Source of the DNA: VRUE01 sp963805455
Lineage (GTDB): Bacteria; Actinomycetota; Thermoleophilia; Solirubrobacterales; 70-9
Direction of reading: 5' to 3'
NCBI GenBank assembly: GCA_963805455.1
Contig: CAWDUJ010000002.1
Location: 124,001-188,000, forward strand
Length of the DNA: 64,000 nucleotides
The notes beneath the pieces are model-generated. The model made no database searches and was not told the DNA's origin. It saw only the letters and a list, made by a program, of their open reading frames with translations. The number at the start of each line of letters is the position of its first letter. Position 1 is the stretch's first letter. A program made the translations under genes and the position numbers. Of the stretch, positions 58,978 to 64,000 are shown in pieces.

Positions 58978-60336
58978 CTACCCAGTGTTTTCGCGTGTAC
59001 CTGGCAAGAAGCGACCGACGATGTCAACGTCGTACGAACTCGCGCAGTTGTAGGTGCCGCGCATCCACAGCAGCACTCGATTCCGAGCGTTCGACTCGGG
59101 CATGATGGGCCGCAGGTTGTCCACGCTCGAACCCTGCGTGATCGCCCGCCAGTGCCACCGGCCCGACTTGAGCCTGCCGCTGTAAATCTCGTGAACGCCC
59201 GTATTCTCACCATCGCGCGGGTCGATGGGCGTGGAGATATAGACGAGGTTCGGATTGGTCGGGTCGAGCGCGCCGAGTCCCGTGTAGTCCTGCTCGAGCG
59301 GGCACAGGTTAGGGCCAGCCTTCGCGATGTACTGCCACTTCCATCCGCGGCCATCGTTGCGGGCGTAGAAGATGCGCTGGTCGTCCAGCGAGTCGTCCGC
59401 TCGCGCCTTGAACAGCGCGGTGATCGTGCCGTCTCCGTACGTCTGAACGTCGGTCGTCCACGCGTGCGTCATCGGCTGGCCCTTGACTACCGTGCCCGCC
59501 GCGAACACACGCGTGAACTGTTCGACGCTCGGTGCCCGGCGGTCGAAGATCGAACCGTCCACGACCCTGCCGTTGGTGGCGTGGCTCTTGCCCGCCTTGA
59601 TGAACCCGTGGTAAATGCTCGTGTTGAAGTCCCGCGGATGGTGCTCGGTCGCGATGAAGTCGATCCGGTCGACGCCGTTGTCGGTGTACTTGAAGTAGCC
59701 GTCCACGTAGCCGACCCTGGTTTTTGCCTCCGTGAGCTGGCCGCCGTACCGCCACGTCTCGCCCAGGTCGTTGGATACCATGAAGTTTGGGCTGCGGTCC
59801 GCCGAGCGGGCGATGTTGTAGACCCTCCGCTCCGCTGATAGGTAGATGAGGTTCGAGTAGGTGACCGGGAAGTCGCTGCCGCCGGGTGTCTCGGTACTCC
59901 AGTCGAAGACGCGCTCAGGGCTCCAGCGCCCGTTCTTGTAGATACGAAAACGGCTGTAGTAATCATTGTTATGTCCGGCGTACATCGCGAGGTACGCCCC
60001 GTCAGGCCTGACGAGCAGGGCGGGCGCATTGTGGTCGTCACCCGACTGCGTGAATGTCGTGACGAGGTGGTCCCTCAGCGTGAACGAGCGGGTCGGGCGG
60101 CGAGTAGCGATGTCGACGAACGTCACGTCGACATCACCATCCTTGCTGAGGCCTCCCGTACCAAGCCTGTTCGCTGTCGAGCCAATGATGAGCCTTCCCG
60201 TGGCGGGATCGACGACCGCGCGCTCGTCCTGAAACCAGCTCCACGCGCCGTTGTCGATGAACTTGATGGGCGCCGCGTGAGCGTCCATCGTGATGAGCAG
60301 CGCGAGAGCCGCTGCGAGGAAGATGACGCGCTTCAT
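58978..60336 (-). CDS. Exported BNR-repeat protein
   Basis: 452 residues with a signal peptide (MKRVIFLAAALALLITMDAH). BNR_4-type beta-propeller: WSWFQDERAVVDPATGRLII, HNAPALLVRPDGAYLAMYAGH, YYSRFRIYKNGRWSPERVF and FFYARNDGRGWKWQYIAKAG-like blades. Related proteins bind or degrade pectin/rhamnogalacturonan-type polysaccharides. Codon use is visibly less G+C-extreme (more GTA, CGT, AAC/AAG pairs, ATC/GTG mix) than neighbours, hinting at transfer. No partner gene. Confidence 0.78.
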   Translation of the reverse strand: MKRVIFLAAALALLITMDAHAAPIKFIDNGAWSWFQDERAVVDPATGRLIIGSTANRLGTGGLSKDGDVDVTFVDIATRRPTRSFTLRDHLVTTFTQSGDDHNAPALLVRPDGAYLAMYAGHNNDYYSRFRIYKNGRWSPERVFDWSTETPGGSDFPVTYSNLIYLSAERRVYNIARSADRSPNFMVSNDLGETWRYGGQLTEAKTRVGYVDGYFKYTDNGVDRIDFIATEHHPRDFNTSIYHGFIKAGKSHATNGRVVDGSIFDRRAPSVEQFTRVFAAGTVVKGQPMTHAWTTDVQTYGDGTITALFKARADDSLDDQRIFYARNDGRGWKWQYIAKAGPNLCPLEQDYTGLGALDPTNPNLVYISTPIDPRDGENTGVHEIYSGRLKSGRWHWRAITQGSSVDNLRPIMPESNARNRVLLWMRGTYNCASSYDVDIVGRFLPGTRENTG

Positions 60337-60461
60337 CGCGTCACCAGGCCCTCGACGCGGGTCTGCGCCCCAGACTGTCCCCGGCGAAGCATCGTCGGTG
60401 TGACCATCGGGCGAGCTTTTGTCAGGAGCTCTACCTGAGTGAACGGCACGGCCAACGTGCT

Positions 60462-61146
60462 CTACGCCCCGCTGCCTTCAGCGGCGAGCGTCTTCAGGTC
60501 CTCGCTGACCCAGTTCGGCAAAAACGGATAGACCATCCCGGCCCGCTCGAATCCACGGGGGTCGATCAGGTAGAGCGCGTCGGAGTGTTCGATGTCGCCG
60601 GCCGTTCGACGCACTTCGATCCTGAACTTGCGCCACACGGGTTCGAGACGTTTCTTGGAGCCCAGCAACCATCGCCAATCGAAGGACGCCAGGCCGTACC
60701 GATCGATCGCACGGTGCGCCGAGGCAGGCGTGTCTTCCCATGGGTTGACGCTGACGACGACGACCAGGGGAAGCTCGGCAGCTGGAACCATCCGCAGGGC
60801 CGCGGAAAGCGCCCGTCCCTCGAGCGGGCACTCCTGCCGGCAGCGGGAGTCCATGAACAGAAGTACCACCGACCGACCTCGGGACGAGGCGAGCGAGAAA
60901 AGCCCCCCCGACTTGGTCGGGTAGCGAGAAATCGGGCGCCCGCCTCAATCCCGCCGGCCAGATCGCCTGACCGTTGAGGCTGGCATCCGGGCCCCGTTGC
61001 TCGCTGCTGCCATGGCCGGCCTGATGCAGGCCGATTCCCAACGCCACTCCAATGAGCGCCGCGATCGTCACCGCGCCCACTGCGAAGCGGCGACTGACCC
61101 CTTGCCGCTTCGTCTCCTCGCCGGCAGCTTCGGTCGGTCTGGTCAC
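60462..61146 (-). pseudogene. SCO1/SenC-like copper chaperone, frameshifted in a seven-base homopolymer
   Basis: GTG 61146 (overlapping the 44-residue gene as GTGA) opens a basic head and a span (AVGAVTIAALIGVALGIGLH), then PDFSLPDQVGG. After the C7 run at 60903-60909 the frame must move one base to read LFSLASSRGRSVVLLFMDSR and continue CRQECPLEGRALS, the CxxxC copper site, and HSDALYLIDPRG with the conserved His. SCO proteins deliver copper to CuA of cytochrome oxidase, matching the operon. Removing one C restores a 227-residue protein. Confidence 0.85.
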
Positions 61147-61277
61147 GGGTGCCGTCTTGCGGCCACCCAGTACCAGCTCAGTACAGCAATCACCACGAGG
61201 AGGGGAAACACGGTGGAAAAGACGCCGGAGAAGCTCGTCCAGCCGGCGGTCGCGAACAGCTGTGAATTCAATTGCAT
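61143..61277 (-). CDS. 44-residue membrane protein in the cytochrome oxidase operon
   Basis: ATG 61277 to TGA 61143, one base after the CtaG stop and overlapping the SCO start. MQLNSQLFATAGWTSFSGVF, one span (TVFPLLVVIAVLSWYWVAAR) and a basic end RRHP. Tight coupling on both sides supports a real gene. It may be a small oxidase subunit or assembly peptide. Too short for family assignment. Confidence 0.6.
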   Translation of the reverse strand: MQLNSQLFATAGWTSFSGVFSTVFPLLVVIAVLSWYWVAARRHP

Positions 61278-61278
61278 C

Positions 61279-62142
61279 TCATCCAACTCCAGTCGGCACG
61301 GGCTTTACGGACCTGCTGCCGCCGCGTGAGCTGCGCGGTTCCAGCATACGGTAGGCGACGAGCACGATGGCGATTGTGTAGGCGAGGGATCCGGGCACCC
61401 ACATGACCCCGGCGGCCAGCTGCTGGTCGGTCAGCGCCGAGAGGTGCCACGGGCGACTTGCGACGTCGGTGTAGGCGGCATACAGCGGTGAGGTCGCCAT
61501 CGCCAGCACAATCGCGAGAATCCAGCCGACCAGGAGGGTCGAGGCGAGGTAGGCCAGCTTCCCTGGCTCGCTGAGTGGCGATCGCCAGGGAGGAGAGTCG
61601 ATCACCCTGGTCCAGAAGAGCAGCGCCGTTGCAAAGAATGTGAGGTGCTGGAGCGCGTGGATCGCTTCCGATTCCAACCCGGCGTCGTAGAGGACGGGCA
61701 GATGCCAGGCCACGAACGTAACGTTGAAGAGAAGCCACGAGGGCAGGGGCCTCACGACGACCCGGACAGCCGCGCGCAGAGGTGCCCAGGCACGCCCCTG
61801 GACAAGCTCGTGGGCGAGCGGCCTGCGCAGCTCCAGCGGTAGGCCATGCCACATGCGATTCCAGGGACGTGCCAGCGCCAGCAGCGGGGGGGCGACCGTA
61901 ATCAGGAGGAGGTGCTGGCACATATGGGCCCAGAAGGCGCGATCGGCCAGGCCGTCGAGCGGCGAGTCGACCGCAACCAGAATCGCCAGCAGGCCGCCGA
62001 GGAACGCGGCGGTTCGCCACCGATTCCCCGGGCGGGGTGAGGTCCCGCGCCCCCCGAGCCAGTACAGAAGCGCCGCGCAGAGAACCCACGCCAGGGCAGG
62101 CCCGCCGGTCCAGTCCAGGGGCGTGATCGCCGCGCCCGCCAC
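61279..62142 (-). CDS. ctaG: Cytochrome c oxidase assembly factor CtaG (caa3_CtaG family)
   Basis: 287 residues from GTG 62142, seven spans. Conserved AFWAHMCQHLLLITVAPPLLAL, FVAWHLPVLYDAGL and EAIHALQHLTFFATALLFW histidines match the caa3-type CtaG family that helps insert copper. Third gene of the leftward oxidase operon, three bases after the subunit III stop. Confidence 0.9.
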   Translation of the reverse strand: MAGAAITPLDWTGGPALAWVLCAALLYWLGGRGTSPRPGNRWRTAAFLGGLLAILVAVDSPLDGLADRAFWAHMCQHLLLITVAPPLLALARPWNRMWHGLPLELRRPLAHELVQGRAWAPLRAAVRVVVRPLPSWLLFNVTFVAWHLPVLYDAGLESEAIHALQHLTFFATALLFWTRVIDSPPWRSPLSEPGKLAYLASTLLVGWILAIVLAMATSPLYAAYTDVASRPWHLSALTDQQLAAGVMWVPGSLAYTIAIVLVAYRMLEPRSSRGGSRSVKPVPTGVG

Positions 62143-62145
62143 CGC

Positions 62146-62742
62146 CTACACCAGGTAGAGGAGTATCCAGGCCAGTACCGCAATCGCCGCCAGCAGCACC
62201 CAGTAGTAGGCGCCAGGCGTGATGTCCGGCGGCGGCTCTGTCGTCTCGGACTCGCGATATCGCAAGCCGGAGGCGAAAATCGTCTCGATGCGATAGAGCG
62301 CGATCAGCGCAACCACGGTGAAGAGAGCCGTCCAGCCGTAGAAGACGCTGGCGTAGCCCCCGTCTTCCGGGCCGAAGCCGAGGTGCGCGTACTCGAACCC
62401 CTGGATGATGCAACCGACAAGCCCGAGCAATAGGGAAATGCCGGCGATGACCGTCCAGCGGCGGCCGGATCGCGATGCCAGGGCGACGTAAGCGAAGAGG
62501 ATCGCGCTGAGCACGAAGGCGGCCGCGATCGCCACGCCATAGCCATCGGGCGGATCTATGCCCGCCGGACGCCAGAGGCCGTTGTTGTCGAGCGAACGTA
62601 GGTAAAAGTAGGCGAAGACGAAGCCGAAGAAGAATGTGATCGTGGCGCCGGCGGCAAGGCCGAAGCCGACCCGGTCGATGCGGTCGGCCAGCTCGGGCGG
62701 CTCGACGTAGGCCTCGGTCTGGTGTCGAAGCGACTCCTGCAT
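62146..62742 (-). CDS. ctaE: Cytochrome c oxidase subunit III
   Basis: 198 residues, five spans, as in the short bacterial subunit III. GFGLAAGATITFFFGFVFAYFYLRS, HLGFGPEDGGYASVFYGWTALF and the final AYYWVLLAAIAVLAWILLYLV are typical; QGFEYAH holds the conserved Glu-His region. Structural subunit of the aa3-type terminal oxidase that supports proton uptake. Two bases after the subunit I stop. Confidence 0.92.
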   Translation of the reverse strand: MQESLRHQTEAYVEPPELADRIDRVGFGLAAGATITFFFGFVFAYFYLRSLDNNGLWRPAGIDPPDGYGVAIAAAFVLSAILFAYVALASRSGRRWTVIAGISLLLGLVGCIIQGFEYAHLGFGPEDGGYASVFYGWTALFTVVALIALYRIETIFASGLRYRESETTEPPPDITPGAYYWVLLAAIAVLAWILLYLV

Positions 62743-62744
62743 GA

Positions 62745-64000
62745 CTATCCGGCTCCCGCCGGCGCCTCCCTGGGTACCGTCGGCGCGGGCGGCACGCCGT
62801 ATTCATACGGATCGGAGTCGATCACCGGCGGCCGATCGAAGTTGTGTACCGGAACCGGGGTGGGCGTCTGCCACTCCAGCGACTTGGAGTCCCAAGGATT
62901 GGCGGGGGCTGGCTCGCGCACGAACACCAACGAATAGACCACGTTGAAGAGGAATACGAGCATCGAGGCTCCGAGCACGAAGGCCGAAACGGACACCCAG
63001 TCGTTGAGTGCCTGCAGGTTTGACGGGTAGGTAACAACCCGTCGCGGCATTCCCATCAGACCCAGGGCGAAAAGGGGGAAGAATGTTGAGTTGAAGGCGA
63101 TGAACATCGCCCAAAAGTGGATTTTGCCAAGAGTTTCGTTCAAGGTCACTCCGAACATCTTCGGCACCCAGTAGTAGATCGCCGCGAAGAACGTGAAGAC
63201 GAGGCCGCCCATGATCGTGTAGTGGAAATGGGCCATGACGAAGAAGCTGCCGTGCGTGGCGACGTCGCTGGGCACGTCGGAGAGGAAGACCCCCGAGACG
63301 CCGCCGACGAAGAAATTGAAGAACCAGGCAAGGCAGAAGAGCATCGGAACCGTGTAGCGGATTCGTGCTCGCCACAGGGTGGCCATACCGCAGAGGAAGA
63401 CGAGCCCGGTCGGGATCGAGATCAACTCGGTGGAGAACATGTAGAAGGGCCGCAGTGAGGAGTTGAGGCCGCTGACGAACAGGTGGTGCTGCCAGACAAA
63501 GAAGCTGAGCAGCATGATTCCGAGCAGGCCGGCGACGGCGACCCTGTACCCCCACAGCGGTTTCCGCGCGAAGACCGGCAGGATCTCGAGCAGAATCCCC
63601 ATGCCCGGCAGGGCGAGGACGTACACCTCCGGGTGACCGAAGAACCAGAAGAGATTCTCGAACAGGTAGGGGCTGCCGCCGGCGCTGGACAGGAAGAAGG
63701 AAGTCTGCAGCCCCCGGTCCAAGGCAACCATCAGCAGGGTGGCGATCAGGACCGGAGCGGCGAGCACCATCAGGATCGAGGTGCTGAGGGCGCCCCAGCA
63801 GAAGATCGGCAGGCGGCGCCAGGTCATCCCCGGCGCCCGCATGGTGACGATCGTCGTGATCAGGTTCAGCCCGAGGAGCATCATCGACAGACCAACCAGC
63901 GCGAAGAAGAAGATGTAGGAGTCGAAGCCGAAGTTGGCCTGGTCGTTGAGCGGCGCATACCCCGTCCAGCCCGTAGGGAAGCCACCGAAGAAGATCGTCG
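62745..64000 (-). CDS. ctaD: Cytochrome c oxidase subunit I, C-terminal portion
   Basis: Open to the right edge, so the N-terminus is missing; about 418 residues are present. FGHPEVYVLALPGMGILLEI carries the CuB His and its cross-linked Tyr, VWQHHLFVSG the other CuB histidines, and FFVMAHFHYTIMGG the haem a3 and haem a histidines. These identify an A-type proton-pumping haem-copper oxidase. The usual VWAHHM is VWQHHL. The last 60 residues are a Pro-rich cytosolic tail. Operon order: subunit I, III, CtaG, 44-residue protein, SCO. Confidence 0.95.
   Translation of the reverse strand, partial: TIFFGGFPTGWTGYAPLNDQANFGFDSYIFFFALVGLSMMLLGLNLITTIVTMRAPGMTWRRLPIFCWGALSTSILMVLAAPVLIATLLMVALDRGLQTSFFLSSAGGSPYLFENLFWFFGHPEVYVLALPGMGILLEILPVFARKPLWGYRVAVAGLLGIMLLSFFVWQHHLFVSGLNSSLRPFYMFSTELISIPTGLVFLCGMATLWRARIRYTVPMLFCLAWFFNFFVGGVSGVFLSDVPSDVATHGSFFVMAHFHYTIMGGLVFTFFAAIYYWVPKMFGVTLNETLGKIHFWAMFIAFNSTFFPLFALGLMGMPRRVVTYPSNLQALNDWVSVSAFVLGASMLVFLFNVVYSLVFVREPAPANPWDSKSLEWQTPTPVPVHNFDRPPVIDSDPYEYGVPPAPTVPREAPAGAG

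Noticed and set aside
1..64000. CRISPR array, rRNA, transposase or prophage structural genes
   Set aside because: No regularly spaced repeats, rRNA-like stretches, DDE-type motifs or phage morphogenesis genes were recognised; only short tandem and direct repeats described above.

Overview
The window reads as chromosomal DNA of a very G+C-rich actinobacterium, most likely class Thermoleophilia (Solirubrobacterales-like). This rests on composition, frequent GTG/TTG starts, many 1-4 base start/stop overlaps, an ECF42 sigma factor with its DGPF partner, an F420-type (Ddn-like) oxidoreductase and a MurT-type ligase. It is inference from gene content; there is no rRNA here. No CRISPR array, transposase or integrase was found.

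Layout. 0-6.9 kb: GNAT fragment, ECF42 sigma factor with its DGPF protein, a MarR regulator divergent from a DHA2 drug exporter, a secreted RTX/MopE-like protein and a D-2-hydroxyacid dehydrogenase. 7-12 kb: a giant LuxR-type ATPase regulator divergent from a flavoprotein oxidase. 12-16.4 kb: a two-component system followed by a membrane electron-transfer set (cytochrome b-like protein, acidic tail protein, ApbE flavin transferase, ferric-reductase-like protein). 16.3-22.9 kb: an accretion zone next to tRNA-Glu(CTC), carrying three copies of the tRNA 3' end, a second repeat pair around two tiny membrane genes, and a TetR-controlled DrrAB-like exporter. 23-29.9 kb: hydrolases, a metallophosphoesterase and the sulfate importer operon. 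30-38.6 kb: PhoD phosphatase, a broken trypsin-like protease, RDD and NUDIX genes, a polar amino-acid ABC importer and a glycosyltransferase. 38.7-44 kb: convergent MurT-like and MurD/E-like ligases, VOC proteins and a disulfide oxidoreductase. 44-54 kb: secreted metzincin-type protease, GFA, isoprenylcysteine methyltransferase-like, CYTH/CHAD, IPT/PASTA, lipoprotein, NAD-binding and glycosidase genes. 54-60.3 kb: several very small genes, an SDR, a transporter, an R2-like di-metal protein and a BNR protein. 60.5-64 kb: an aa3-type cytochrome oxidase operon running off the right edge.

Two themes stand out. First, at least eleven conserved genes or domains are interrupted by single-base frame changes, one in a run of seven C. 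This suggests residual indel errors in the assembly, or less likely widespread decay, so pseudogene calls here are provisional. Second, the tRNA-Glu repeats and the flavinylation-type operon are the most interesting biology: the former marks an integration hot spot without a visible integrase, the latter lacks a recognisable FMN-binding domain and may use a short peptide tail instead.
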